Origin: Clostridium cavendishii DSM 21758
GTDB lineage: Bacteria > Bacillota > Clostridia > Clostridiales > Clostridiaceae
NCBI RefSeq assembly: GCF_900141845.1
Contig: NZ_FQZB01000015.1
Coordinates: 99,517 to 163,516 of the forward strand
DNA: 64,000 nucleotides
Reading direction: 5' to 3'
The position numbers and the translations under genes were made by a program. Below the pieces are notes generated by a model. That model searched no databases, was not told the DNA's origin, and worked only from the letters and a program-made list of their open reading frames with translations. This document shows positions 1-7,981 of the stretch, in pieces; position 1 is the first letter of the stretch; each line of letters opens with the position of its first letter.

Positions 1-633
1 TTATTTTTTCTCGCTATAGGAATAAATCTTGCTATAAAATCTAATTTGGGGGTATCACCAGTTTCAGCTCTTCCCCTAGCTATAAGTAATGTCGTGAGGG
101 TTAGTCTTGGAACAGTGACGATTGCCGTTTACGCTTTCTATATTCTAGTACAGGTTCTCATTTTACGCAGAAAATTTAAATTAAAAAGCTTATTTCAAAT
201 ATTTTTTAGTTTTGTATTTGGCTTTTTTGTAGATTTTGCGGCTGTCTTATTACATGGTATAGAAGTGAACAATTATTTGGGACAGGTATTATTGATGATT
301 ATAAGTATTACTACTGTTTCAATAGGAGTTGTAATGTTCATTACCATGGATATTGTACCAAATGCACCAGATGGACTTGTACTTGCCATATGTGATAAAA
401 CTGGAACTGATTTTGGCAAGATCAAGGTACTGTTTGACTGTGCCTCTGTAATTGCAGCCGCAGGGATATCCTTGGTGTTTATAGGTAATATTTCTACAAT
501 GCGTGAAGGAACTATAATTTCAGCTTTGCTAACTGGTAAAGTTATAGGTATAATTTCAAGACATTGTGCACCATGTCTTAAGAGAGCAGTATTTAATAAC
601 TTTAGTGAGTTACCCGAGGATATTGCGGCATAG
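1..633 (+). CDS. YitT/YczE-like membrane protein (5' partial)
   Basis: The reading frame is open from the first base, so the start lies outside the window; the TTG at 46 is probably internal. The visible 210 residues are hydrophobic, with about five membrane segments. The GVSPVSALPLAISN stretch near the visible N-terminus resembles the YczE/YitT family of integral membrane proteins of unknown function. Late in the protein, TGTDFGKIKVLFD and LTGKVIG also fit that family. It ends at TAG 631-633. No transport substrate can be assigned. Confidence is good for the family and low for any function. Confidence 0.75.
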   Translation, partial: LFFLAIGINLAIKSNLGVSPVSALPLAISNVVRVSLGTVTIAVYAFYILVQVLILRRKFKLKSLFQIFFSFVFGFFVDFAAVLLHGIEVNNYLGQVLLMIISITTVSIGVVMFITMDIVPNAPDGLVLAICDKTGTDFGKIKVLFDCASVIAAAGISLVFIGNISTMREGTIISALLTGKVIGIISRHCAPCLKRAVFNNFSELPEDIAA

Positions 634-762
634 CTGTGAGAGAAGTATTTATCTCTTATTTTTGTAGAAGTTATATTGACAAAAATGTGTGAAAACATTA
701 TTGAAAAACATTACAAGGATTGAATTATTATTTAATAAATTATAAAAAGAGGAGTGAAGGTT

Positions 763-1272
763 ATGTTTAAAATAAATGATTACGTAGTTTACGGTGGAAA
801 TGGTGTATGTAAAGTATTAGGTATAGGAACTCCAAGTATAAATGGAGCTGATAAAGAAAGACAATATTACAGATTAAAACCTATATATGAAAATGGAAGT
901 ATTATATATACTCCCGTGGATAATGAAAAAGTTGTTATGAGAAGAATAATATCAAAGGAAGAAGCAAAGGCGTTGATAAATAATATTACTTCAATGGAAG
1001 TATTATACTTTGAAGATGATAAAATGCGTCAAGAAAAGTATAAAGAAGTTATGCATACATATGATTGTATGGAATTAATTAAAATAATTAAAACTTCTTA
1101 TTTAAGAAAAGAAGAACGTTTGGCAGAAGGAAAGAGAAATACAGCAACAGATGATAAGTATCTAAAAATGGCAGAAGAATGTTTGTATGGAGAATTTGCA
1201 ATTGCTCTTGATATGCCAAAAGATCAGGTTAAAGATTTCATAATACAAACAGTAGAAAATATGGGTAGTTAA
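763..1272 (+). CDS. CarD-family transcriptional regulator
   Basis: This 169-residue protein begins MFKINDYVVYGGNGVCKVLGI, the N-terminal Tudor-like RNA-polymerase-interacting domain of the CarD/CdnL/TRCF family (residues 1-60). A helical C-terminal domain (about 65-165) follows, as in CarD proteins. Members bind the RNAP beta subunit and modulate open-complex formation. I chose the ATG at 763 over the GTG at 754 because GAGGAG (749-754) sits at normal spacing and the GTG overlaps it. It is monocistronic. Which promoters it affects cannot be read from the sequence. Confidence 0.85.
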   Translation: MFKINDYVVYGGNGVCKVLGIGTPSINGADKERQYYRLKPIYENGSIIYTPVDNEKVVMRRIISKEEAKALINNITSMEVLYFEDDKMRQEKYKEVMHTYDCMELIKIIKTSYLRKEERLAEGKRNTATDDKYLKMAEECLYGEFAIALDMPKDQVKDFIIQTVENMGS

Positions 1273-1323
1273 AAAAAGTGAAGCTTATTACAATTTAATA
1301 ATAAATAGAACTATCCATTATAT

Positions 1324-1334
1324 CACCAGACTTT
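1324..1334 (+). promoter_or_regulatory. CACCAGACTTT motif upstream of double-MerR gene
   Basis: The 11-mer CACCAGACTTT lies 40 bp before the double-MerR gene and recurs exactly at 2139-2149, before the ABC genes. Being upstream of both the regulator and its likely target makes it a candidate binding site for that regulator. This is inference from the repeat alone. Confidence 0.35.
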
Positions 1335-1373
1335 CCATAGATGTTATGATAATAATATGGAGGTGCAAATAGT

Positions 1374-2138
1374 ATGGATAAGATATATAAAACATCAGAA
1401 GTAGCTAAAAAAATTGGGGTACATTCCAATACTGTACGTTTGTACGAAGATCTTGAATTAATACCAAAAGTAAATAGATTAGCAAATGGATATAGAGTAT
1501 TTAATGATTATCATATTGAGCAGTTTAAACTTGCTAGAACTGCTTTTAAAGTAGAAGTTTTACAAAATGGACTTAGAAAGAAGATAATAAATGTTGTTAA
1601 ACTATCTGCAAAGGGGCAGTTTCAAGAAGCAATTAACTGTACAAATGATTATATAAATCAGATAAAGCAAGAGCAAAAAAATGCGGAGGAAGCCATAGAA
1701 ATTTCAAAAAAGCTTTTAGTAGGAATGGATGCTAAAGATAATAGTATATTTTTTACAAGAAAGGAGACTTCAGGCTATCTTCAAATCACAATGGATACAT
1801 TAAGAAATTGGGAGATGAATGGGTTACTTAATGTTAAGAGAAGGCAGAATGGGTATCGAGTCTATACTGAAAGTGATATTAATAGACTTAAGATAATACG
1901 TACCTTACGTTGTGCTAATTATTCCCTTTCAGCAATTTTAAGAATGATTAATGCTATGTCAGAAAGTAAAGAAATTGATATTAGAGAGGTAATAAATAAA
2001 CCAAAAGAGAATGAGGATATTGTTACGGCATGTGATAAGCTTATTACGTCCTTAAATGATGCAGAAAAAAATGCAAATATTATATTAGGGCAATTAGAAG
2101 CTATGAAAAACCAATTTAATATAAACTCTACACTTTAA
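1374..2138 (+). CDS. MerR-family regulator with two HTH domains
   Basis: A 254-residue protein with two complete MerR winged-helix modules: residues 4-72 (YKTSEVAKKIGVHSNTVRLY then NGYRVF) and about 127-195 (RKETSGYLQITMDTLRNWE then NGYRVY). A helical linker (about 75-120) joins them, and a coiled-coil-like tail follows. Ordinary MerR proteins carry one HTH and dimerise; here one chain could supply both. The start is ATG 1374 after GGAGGTG. It lies 51 bp upstream of an ABC ATPase/permease pair, which is its probable target. No effector domain is recognisable, so the inducer is unknown. Confidence 0.85.
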   Translation: MDKIYKTSEVAKKIGVHSNTVRLYEDLELIPKVNRLANGYRVFNDYHIEQFKLARTAFKVEVLQNGLRKKIINVVKLSAKGQFQEAINCTNDYINQIKQEQKNAEEAIEISKKLLVGMDAKDNSIFFTRKETSGYLQITMDTLRNWEMNGLLNVKRRQNGYRVYTESDINRLKIIRTLRCANYSLSAILRMINAMSESKEIDIREVINKPKENEDIVTACDKLITSLNDAEKNANIILGQLEAMKNQFNINSTL

Positions 2139-2164
2139 CACCAGACTTTGTGCTGGTGTTATTC
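2137..2164 (+). promoter_or_regulatory. Inverted repeat between regulator and ABC operon
   Basis: AACACCA and TGGTGTT form a 7-bp stem with a 10-base loop (2137-2160), directly after the double-MerR stop codon and before the ABC ribosome-binding site. It contains the CACCAGACTTT motif also found at 1324. The following T-tract is weak (ATTCTTTTAT), so it may be an operator, an attenuator or a poor terminator. Confidence 0.45.
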
Positions 2165-2189
2165 TTTTATCAAAAGGAGGTAATAACAT

Positions 2190-2918
2190 ATGGAAGTAAT
2201 AAAAGTTCAAAATCTTTATAAATCTTATGGGGAGGTTCAAGTGCTAAAGGATGTTAGTTTAACAGTAAAGAAAGGAGAGGTATTTGGATTACTTGGGGCT
2301 AATGGTGCAGGGAAGAGTACTACCATAGAGTGTGTTTTAGGTACAAAGAGTTTTGATGATGGACAGGTATCTGTCCTAGGTATGAATCCTCAAAAAGAAA
2401 GAAAACAGTTATTTCAGAAGGTTGGAGTTCAGTTTCAGGAATCCAATTATCAAGATAAGATTACAGTAAAAGAGTTGTGTGAAGTAACGGAAGTTCTTTA
2501 TAAAAATCCATTGGAGCACAATAAATTATTAGAGCAGTTTGGTCTTCAAGATAAGGTTGAAAATTTAGTAAGTGAGTTATCTGGGGGTGAAAAGCAACGA
2601 TTATTTATTGTTTTAGCATTAATATCCAACCCAGAGGTAGTATTTTTAGATGAGCTTACAACAGGATTAGATGTAAAGGCAAGGAGAGATGTGTGGAAGT
2701 GCTTATTAAATTTAAAGAAGCAAGGACTTACAATCTTTTTAACATCTCATTTCATGGATGAGGTTGAAGTTCTATGCGATAAAATATGTATTTTAAAAAA
2801 TGGAGTGATAGATTTTTCTGGAACAGTTGAAGAAGCAGTGGCACTGAGTCCATATGAAAAATTTGAGGATGCTTATTTATGGGTTATAGGGGAGGAAGTG
2901 GATGATGAAGATATTTAA
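2190..2918 (+). CDS. ABC transporter ATP-binding protein
   Basis: A 242-residue ABC ATPase of the drug/antibiotic exporter type. Walker A is GANGAGKST, the signature is LSGGEKQR, and the Walker B region reads VVFLDELTTGLD, with Leu where most family members have Pro (LDEPT). The H-loop lies in LTSHFMDE. AAGGAGG precedes ATG 2190. The stop overlaps the start of the permease at 2902, so the two are translationally coupled. With the double-MerR gene upstream, it probably forms an inducible efflux unit, but the substrate is unknown. Confidence 0.9.
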   Translation: MEVIKVQNLYKSYGEVQVLKDVSLTVKKGEVFGLLGANGAGKSTTIECVLGTKSFDDGQVSVLGMNPQKERKQLFQKVGVQFQESNYQDKITVKELCEVTEVLYKNPLEHNKLLEQFGLQDKVENLVSELSGGEKQRLFIVLALISNPEVVFLDELTTGLDVKARRDVWKCLLNLKKQGLTIFLTSHFMDEVEVLCDKICILKNGVIDFSGTVEEAVALSPYEKFEDAYLWVIGEEVDDEDI

Positions 2919-3648
2919 AACAATGTTAAAAACTGAATTAAAGTTATCACTAAGAGGCATGGATATGTTCATTTTTGCAATCTGTATGCCAGTGATAGTA
3001 ACTGTTATTTTAGGTGTTATTTATGGCAATAAACCAGCATTTTCTGGAGCAAATTTTACATTCATGGAACAATCCTTTGCTGCTGTATCAACTATTGCAA
3101 TATGTGCAGGTGGTGTCATGGGTTTACCATTAGTATTATCTGAGTATCGGCACAGAAAGATATTAAAAAGATTTAGAGTAACACCAGTTAGTCCATCTAT
3201 GATTTTAGTAGTTCAAGGAGCAATCTATGCTTTATACGCTATTGTTTCATTAATTCTTGTTTATTTGACAGCAAAAATATTTTTCAAGTTTGAATTTAGA
3301 GGTTCATGGATAAACTTTTTAGGAGCATATACACTAGTAATGCTATCAATGTTTAGCATTGGATTTATGGTTGGAGGAATAGCGAAAAATATTAAAATGG
3401 CAAGTGTTATTGCAAGTATTTTATACTTTCCTATGCTTATATTCTCAGGAGCAACACTACCATATGAGGTTATGCCAACAGCACTTCAAAAAGTAGCAGA
3501 TGTATTACCGTTAACTCAGGGAATAAAACTTTTAAAAAGTGCAGCACTTAATTCAAACATGAATAACGTAACATCACCAATTTTAGTTGTAAGTATACTT
3601 GCTGTAATATGTATTGGGGTATCAATTAAGTTTTTTAGGTGGGAGTAA
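2902..3648 (+). CDS. ABC-2 type transporter permease
   Basis: A 248-residue membrane protein with six predicted helices, starting about residues 21, 57, 104, 137, 170 and 225. It has the ABC-2 family pattern, including the LYFPMLIFSGATLPYEVMP segment before the last helix. It overlaps the ATPase gene by 17 bp, and two adjacent ATG codons at 2902 and 2905 could start it. It pairs with the ATPase as a half-size exporter. The hairpin at 3781 ends the operon. Confidence 0.88.
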   Translation: MMKIFKTMLKTELKLSLRGMDMFIFAICMPVIVTVILGVIYGNKPAFSGANFTFMEQSFAAVSTIAICAGGVMGLPLVLSEYRHRKILKRFRVTPVSPSMILVVQGAIYALYAIVSLILVYLTAKIFFKFEFRGSWINFLGAYTLVMLSMFSIGFMVGGIAKNIKMASVIASILYFPMLIFSGATLPYEVMPTALQKVADVLPLTQGIKLLKSAALNSNMNNVTSPILVVSILAVICIGVSIKFFRWE

Positions 3649-3689
3649 TTTTAAATTAATAAGGAATCGTATAAAGAACTGGTGACTGA

Positions 3690-3830
3690 GGATAGTGAAA
3701 TAAATGATTAAAATGAGTTAAGAACATTTTTTAAATAATGATATATAGGGCAAAATAAGTTTTAACTTGATTTAATAAAGTAAGAACTTAGCTAGTTAAT
3801 ACTAAGTTCTTATTTTAAAGATATAAATAA
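3690..3830. repeat. Intergenic repeat element, copy 1
   Basis: About 140 bp here align with 7378-7535. Shared blocks include TTAAAATgAGTTAA, an AaAATAAG/AACTT...TGATTTAATA block, the terminator hairpin and AAATAAGCA. The two copies are diverged but collinear. Both lie downstream of a regulator/transport gene and contain a terminator. No ORF is present. Confidence 0.55.
3781..3818 (+). terminator. Rho-independent terminator after ABC permease
   Basis: TAAGAACTTAG (3781-3791) pairs with CTAAGTTCTTA (3802-3812), and ATTTTA follows. The near-identical hairpin recurs at 7487. It could also serve the opposing LysR transcript. Confidence 0.75.
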
Positions 3831-3934
3831 GCATTTGTGCTACTCTTCCTGAATACAAAAAAGGTTAAGCATAATAGTGGTTACTTAATATGATAAGGAT
3901 TGTCTCCTTTAAAAATGTTATAAATTGCTACTTA

Positions 3935-4831
3935 TTAAGCATAGTTCAGTGTATCAAAATAATTAGAAATAGTTGATAAGAATACCTTCATAGCTGGAGA
4001 CATCCATCTGTTTTTGTTGAAGATTACCTGTGTGTATAAAAGAATATTACAGTCAGTTACTAAAATTTCATTAATAGTATGATTTTTTAGATTTTCCTTC
4101 AAGTTGAATTCTGGCAGTAGTGAAATGCCAAGCCCATTTTTTACATAGTCAATGATTGTATTAGTGCTACCAATATCTAGTAAGCAGTTTGCAGTTAACC
4201 TTTGAGCTGCAAGAAACTCTTCAAACACTTGACGATAATTACATCCCTTCTCTGTTAGTATAAACTTTTCTTTAGCTAGGTCTGATAGATAAACATGCTC
4301 ATTTGACATAGGATGTTTAGGTGAGCAGAAAAAAAGAATTCTTTCTTCTTTTTCAAAGGGAACTTCCCAATTAGAATTAAATACTTTCTGATCTAGTAGA
4401 ATAATAATATCTAATAATCCTTTCTCTAGCATTTTCATCAATTCTAAAGTCGTGGCAATTTTTACAATAAGACTAACATCGGGATAGGTTTCCATATATT
4501 CCTTAATTATATTTATGTATTCTGAAACACTTAGTGATTCTAAAATTCCAATGTGTAGTTCACCACTAGGCTCATTCATATGACTAATAGATTGTATAGC
4601 TTCCGCTTCATACTTTACCAATTTATTTGCATAAGTAAGAAATTCATGTCCCTTTTGGGATAAACTAATTCTTTTACCTTTACGTTCAAAAAGAGGAACT
4701 CCAAGTTCTTCTTCCAACTGTTTCATTTGAAGAGTTACTGTAGACTGTGCATATCCTAAACTTTCGCCAGCTTTTGAAAAACTATTCATTTCAGCAACCT
4801 TAATAAAGGTTTTCACATTTCTAAGTTCCAT
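3935..4831 (-). CDS. LysR-family transcriptional regulator
   Basis: A 298-residue LysR protein. The N-terminal winged HTH (1-60: MELRNVKTFIKVAEMNSFSKAGESLGYAQSTVTLQMKQLEEELGVPLFER; quoted by position, key residues AQSTVT in the recognition helix) is followed by a periplasmic-binding-like effector domain (about 90-295). It is divergent from the EamA transporter gene at 5024, the classic arrangement in which LysR controls the neighbour. The co-inducer cannot be inferred. The start is ATG 4831, reading minus, with a modest GGAG upstream. Confidence 0.9.
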   Translation of the reverse strand: MELRNVKTFIKVAEMNSFSKAGESLGYAQSTVTLQMKQLEEELGVPLFERKGKRISLSQKGHEFLTYANKLVKYEAEAIQSISHMNEPSGELHIGILESLSVSEYINIIKEYMETYPDVSLIVKIATTLELMKMLEKGLLDIIILLDQKVFNSNWEVPFEKEERILFFCSPKHPMSNEHVYLSDLAKEKFILTEKGCNYRQVFEEFLAAQRLTANCLLDIGSTNTIIDYVKNGLGISLLPEFNLKENLKNHTINEILVTDCNILLYTQVIFNKNRWMSPAMKVFLSTISNYFDTLNYA

Positions 4832-4936
4832 TTCATCACTCCAATATCAGTTTTTTTAATATAAGAATTCATATATTTCAATTTTACTAATAATTAAACC
4901 TATGATAATATGAAATCTCTATGAATGCAAGTGCTA

Positions 4937-4983
4937 ATTCTATGTTTTATTCATGAAAATAATATAATTTCAATACATAGAAT
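4937..4983. promoter_or_regulatory. Inverted repeat in LysR/EamA intergenic region
   Basis: ATTCTATG (4937-4944) and CATAGAAT (4976-4983) form a perfect 8-bp inverted repeat with 31 bp between arms. A further TCTATGAATG / TATTCATGA pair lies nearby. It sits between the divergent genes, where a LysR tetramer would bind. Assignment to this regulator is inference. Confidence 0.45.
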
Positions 4984-5023
4984 CCACAACATTTAAACTA
5001 CTTAAAATGGAGTTGACTTAATT

Positions 5024-5890
5024 ATGAAACAAAAATTTAAAATGAACACAATGGCTTTATTTACGATATTACTTTGGGCATCTGCTTTCCCAATGACCAA
5101 AGTAGCTATGACACACTATACACCCAATTTATTGAGTTTTATTAGGTGTACTGTAGCATCTATTCTACTGCTAATTATTGGATTATCTAACCGCATCAGA
5201 AAACCGCGAAAGAAGGACATGTTCTGGTTTTTACTGTCTGGTGGTTTTGGATTTACTATGTACATGATTTTATTTAATAACGGTATCCAGACCCTGACTT
5301 CTGCGACTTCCAGTATAATTATCACAACTACTCCAATTATGACTACAGTGGTTGCGTCCAAGCTCTATGGAGAAAAGATTAAGAAGGTAGGGTGGTTAGC
5401 CATAGCGTTGGCCTTTTTAGGAGTTCTGATTCTTATGTTATGGGATGGTGTAGTATCTATTAATATCGGTCTAATCTGGACTGTTGGTGCTGCAATTGTT
5501 TTTTGTTGTTACAATATTTTAAACAGAAAACTTTCGTATATAGGGTATACGGCTTTAGAGATTGTTACATATAGCATGATTTCTGGTGCGATTTTACTTG
5601 CACTGTTCTCTATCCAAGAAGTGGGGCAGATAATGACTTCCGAACCAAGTCATGTTTTATCTGTTATATATCTTGGAATAATGCCTAGTGCAATTGCTTA
5701 CCTTTTTTGGGGGAAAGCTATGTCCTTGGCAGATAAAACAAGTGAAGTAACTAATTTTATGTTTTTTATCCCATTATTTTCTACCATGTTGGGATTTGTT
5801 TTATTGAAAGAAATTCCTAATATGGGTACTTTCATAGGAGGAGCTGTTATAATTTTAAGTGTCTTAATATTTAATCTAAAAGGCAAATAA
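5024..5890 (+). CDS. EamA/DMT-family transporter
   Basis: A 288-residue protein with ten predicted helices arranged as two EamA repeats (about 8-140 and 150-285). It has typical WASAFPMTKVA and TSATSSIIITTTPI motifs in the first half. DMT exporters of this type move amino acids or small metabolites across the inner membrane. It is divergently transcribed from a LysR gene that probably controls it. The start is ATG 5024 after TGGAG. The substrate is not determinable. Confidence 0.9.
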   Translation: MKQKFKMNTMALFTILLWASAFPMTKVAMTHYTPNLLSFIRCTVASILLLIIGLSNRIRKPRKKDMFWFLLSGGFGFTMYMILFNNGIQTLTSATSSIIITTTPIMTTVVASKLYGEKIKKVGWLAIALAFLGVLILMLWDGVVSINIGLIWTVGAAIVFCCYNILNRKLSYIGYTALEIVTYSMISGAILLALFSIQEVGQIMTSEPSHVLSVIYLGIMPSAIAYLFWGKAMSLADKTSEVTNFMFFIPLFSTMLGFVLLKEIPNMGTFIGGAVIILSVLIFNLKGK

Positions 5891-5990
5891 GAAATATATA
5901 AGGGTTATTTATTAAACAATTATAAAAGAAGAAATATAATAGTTGCAAAGTAATTTATATTAGGATTTAGGATAATTTCTTTTTAAAGTG

Positions 5991-6021
5991 TTGACCCTGA
6001 CATCACGTCATAGTGTAATAT
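5991..6021 (+). promoter_or_regulatory. MerR-type promoter with 19-bp spacer
   Basis: TTGACC (5991-5996) and TAATAT (6016-6021) are separated by 19 bp, the overlong spacer typical of promoters activated by MerR proteins. The spacer contains TGACatcacGTCA. It lies about 95 bp before the MerR-TipAS gene at 6117, suggesting autoregulation. Confidence 0.65.
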
Positions 6022-6116
6022 AAAGATAGAGCTTGAATATATTAACAAAATCTATAGCCGGCAAGATTCTTAAAAAATATTTTAAAGCTCTAAAATTAAG
6101 CTTTGAGGTGTAAATA

Positions 6117-7280
6117 GTGAAAACAGTAAAACAAATTTCGGATTTGACAGGAGTAAGTGTACGTGCGCTACATTATTACGATCAAATAGGGTTATTAAAA
6201 CCAAGTGAAATTACAGAGTCAGGATATAGACTTTATGATGATGAAGCTCTTAAAACTCTGCAACAAATTCTATTTTTTAAAGAGCTTGACATACCTTTAA
6301 AAGATGTTAAAGAGATAATGCTAAGTCCTTATTTTGATAAGATGCAAGCATTAAAAAATCAGCAAAAACTACTCAAGTTAAAAAGAAAAAGATTGGATGG
6401 ATTAATTGAGCTTATAAATAAAACATTAAAAGGGGAGGGGACGATGAATTTTAGAGAATTTGATATGAGTGAGTATTATAATGTGTTGGAAGAATTTAAA
6501 ACAGAACATGAGGATAAGGTGATTAAAGTTTATGGTAGTTTAGATAAATATAATGAACTTATTGAAAAATGCAAATCTAAGGAAGATGAAATCGCTAAAA
6601 TAGCTATAAAGAAATATGGAAGCATTGAAAAATATGCTGAAGCTGTAAAGAAAAATCTTAATAGTGGTGTTATAACCTTAGAAGAAAAGTTTGGTAAGTT
6701 TAAAAAAGATTTCTTAGAAGATAAGCATCCTAAATTAAAAGAATTGTATAGAAAGCTCACATCTGATTTAAGTAAAGATCCTTCTTCAAAGGAGATTCAA
6801 CAAATTTCTAAAGAGATAACAAATATAGCTAAAAAAGATTATGAAGTTTTCCGAATGGAGAATGGAGATGATCATTGGTACTATATGGTGAAGATTTACT
6901 TAATATTTCCAGATTGGATAGAAAAAGTTGATGAGAAATATGGGGAAGGTGTATCTAAATTTATTGGAGAGTCTTTAAAAAGTTATTTGGGAGATAAGCA
7001 ACCTAAATTAGAAGAACTATATAAAAAGCTTACATCTGATTTAAGTAAAGATACTCATTCAAGGGAGATTCAACAAATCGTTGAACAAATATCATGTGAA
7101 ACTGAAAAGAATCACGAATTTTATAAAGTGGATATGGGAGAAAATTATTGGGAGTATACAGCAGAGCTTTATTTAAAAGAACCTATTTATATAGAAGTAA
7201 ACGATAAGAAATATGGAAGTGGTGCATCCAAATTTATTGGAGAAGCTTTTAAAATTTATTCTGAGAATAGAAAATCTTGA
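6117..7280 (+). CDS. MerR-family regulator with duplicated TipAS-like sensor
   Basis: A 387-residue protein. It has a MerR HTH at 1-70 (ISDLTGVSVRALHYYDQIGLLKPS, SGYRLYDDEAL), a coiled-coil linker at 70-105, then a TipAS-type antibiotic-recognition region. TipAS proteins bind thiopeptide-like compounds and activate efflux or resistance promoters. The second sensor half occurs twice in tandem: 201-291 and 292-383. Both copies end in the hallmark D-KYG-G-SKFIGE motif, so the protein is about 90 residues longer than usual (about 250-300). GTG 6117 follows GAGGTG. A MerR-type promoter lies upstream. No efflux gene is adjacent. Confidence 0.88.
   Translation: MKTVKQISDLTGVSVRALHYYDQIGLLKPSEITESGYRLYDDEALKTLQQILFFKELDIPLKDVKEIMLSPYFDKMQALKNQQKLLKLKRKRLDGLIELINKTLKGEGTMNFREFDMSEYYNVLEEFKTEHEDKVIKVYGSLDKYNELIEKCKSKEDEIAKIAIKKYGSIEKYAEAVKKNLNSGVITLEEKFGKFKKDFLEDKHPKLKELYRKLTSDLSKDPSSKEIQQISKEITNIAKKDYEVFRMENGDDHWYYMVKIYLIFPDWIEKVDEKYGEGVSKFIGESLKSYLGDKQPKLEELYKKLTSDLSKDTHSREIQQIVEQISCETEKNHEFYKVDMGENYWEYTAELYLKEPIYIEVNDKKYGSGASKFIGEAFKIYSENRKS
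6717..7265 (+). repeat. Tandem intragenic duplication in TipAS domain
   Basis: Two in-frame units of about 273 bp (6717-6989 and 6990-7265) encode similar 91-residue blocks. DNA identity is highest at the unit starts (GATAAGCA-CCTAAATTA-AAGAA, then ACATCTGATTTAAGTAAAGA exact in both), which points to a fairly recent tandem duplication. Confidence 0.8.
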
Positions 7281-7377
7281 ATTTAGAACTATGAATGATT
7301 TGACATAGAGGTAGATATTTTTTTATTAACTAAAGAGAGAAAGTTAGCTAAAGTTATTGGTGGGTAAATAACTGATT

Positions 7378-7535
7378 ACTAAAGTATAATTAAAAAAGTT
7401 AATGAAAAGTATAATTAAAATAAGTTAAAAAAATTTTGAGAGATAATGCTGTATAGAGTAAAATAAACTTTCAACTGATTTAATACAATAAGAACTTAGT
7501 TAATAAACACTAAGTTCTTATTACAAAAAAATAAG
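7378..7535. repeat. Intergenic repeat element, copy 2
   Basis: Diverged second copy of the element at 3690-3830. It carries the matching terminator hairpin at 7487-7522, preceded by an AAACTTTCAACTGATTTAAT block. A short direct repeat, AAAGTATAATTAAAA, occurs within it. It occupies most of the gap between the TipAS-type regulator and the DUF6506 gene; no gene was seen. Confidence 0.55.
7487..7526 (+). terminator. Terminator after MerR-TipAS gene (bidirectional)
   Basis: AATAAGAACTTAG (7487-7499) pairs with CTAAGTTCTTATT (7510-7522), a 13-bp stem with a 10-base loop. Its position between convergent genes suits termination of both strands. Confidence 0.75.
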
Positions 7536-7569
7536 CAATTAATTTAGTTTTTCTAAGTTATAATAAATT

Positions 7570-7878
7570 TTAATTATTAAATAGTTCATCACCACTCTTG
7601 AAATCAAAGCCAGGATGATGATCAAATTTGACTGCTCCAACGGATGCTTTACCTTTTACTGCCTTACTAACAAGTGCTATTCCTTCATTTCCGAATCCAG
7701 CACAAAGTTCTATTGCCTTAACTCCTTGATTAACTAGTTCTTTAGCAACATGAACAGCTTCATTATAATTTTTTACACCAATTACGGTTAGATTTACAAC
7801 AGGAGTTTCAATTAGAGATTTGTGAGTTGTGTAATCAACCTCTGGCGCTACAAAAATAAATGCTGCATTAACTTTCAT
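7570..7878 (-). CDS. DUF6506 family protein
   Basis: A 102-residue soluble protein. The pattern MKVNAAFIFVAPEVD..., VIGVKNYNEAV, GVKAIELCAGFGNEGIA and VGAVKFDHHPGFD fits the small DUF6506 family, whose function is unknown. AAGGTGG lies upstream of ATG 7878. It follows the AraC regulator gene on the same strand after a 103-bp gap, so it may be that regulator's target. The conserved Cys-Gly and His-His residues could bind a ligand, but this is speculation. Confidence 0.7.
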   Translation of the reverse strand: MKVNAAFIFVAPEVDYTTHKSLIETPVVNLTVIGVKNYNEAVHVAKELVNQGVKAIELCAGFGNEGIALVSKAVKGKASVGAVKFDHHPGFDFKSGDELFNN

Positions 7879-7981
7879 AGATAACTACCACCTTTCTTAT
7901 ATACTTTAAATAAGTTTTATTTATTTTTAAGCACAAATATATGGTAGCATATTATAAAAAAAAATAATTGTAAGATATTGC

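Noticed and set aside
273..698. Minus-strand open frame opposite the partial membrane protein
   Set aside because: It is antisense to a coherent membrane protein, has no ribosome-binding site and no family match.
2137..2164. Rho-independent terminator after the double-MerR gene
   Set aside because: The stem is good but the T-tract is poor and the arm matches an upstream motif, so operator or attenuator is kept open.
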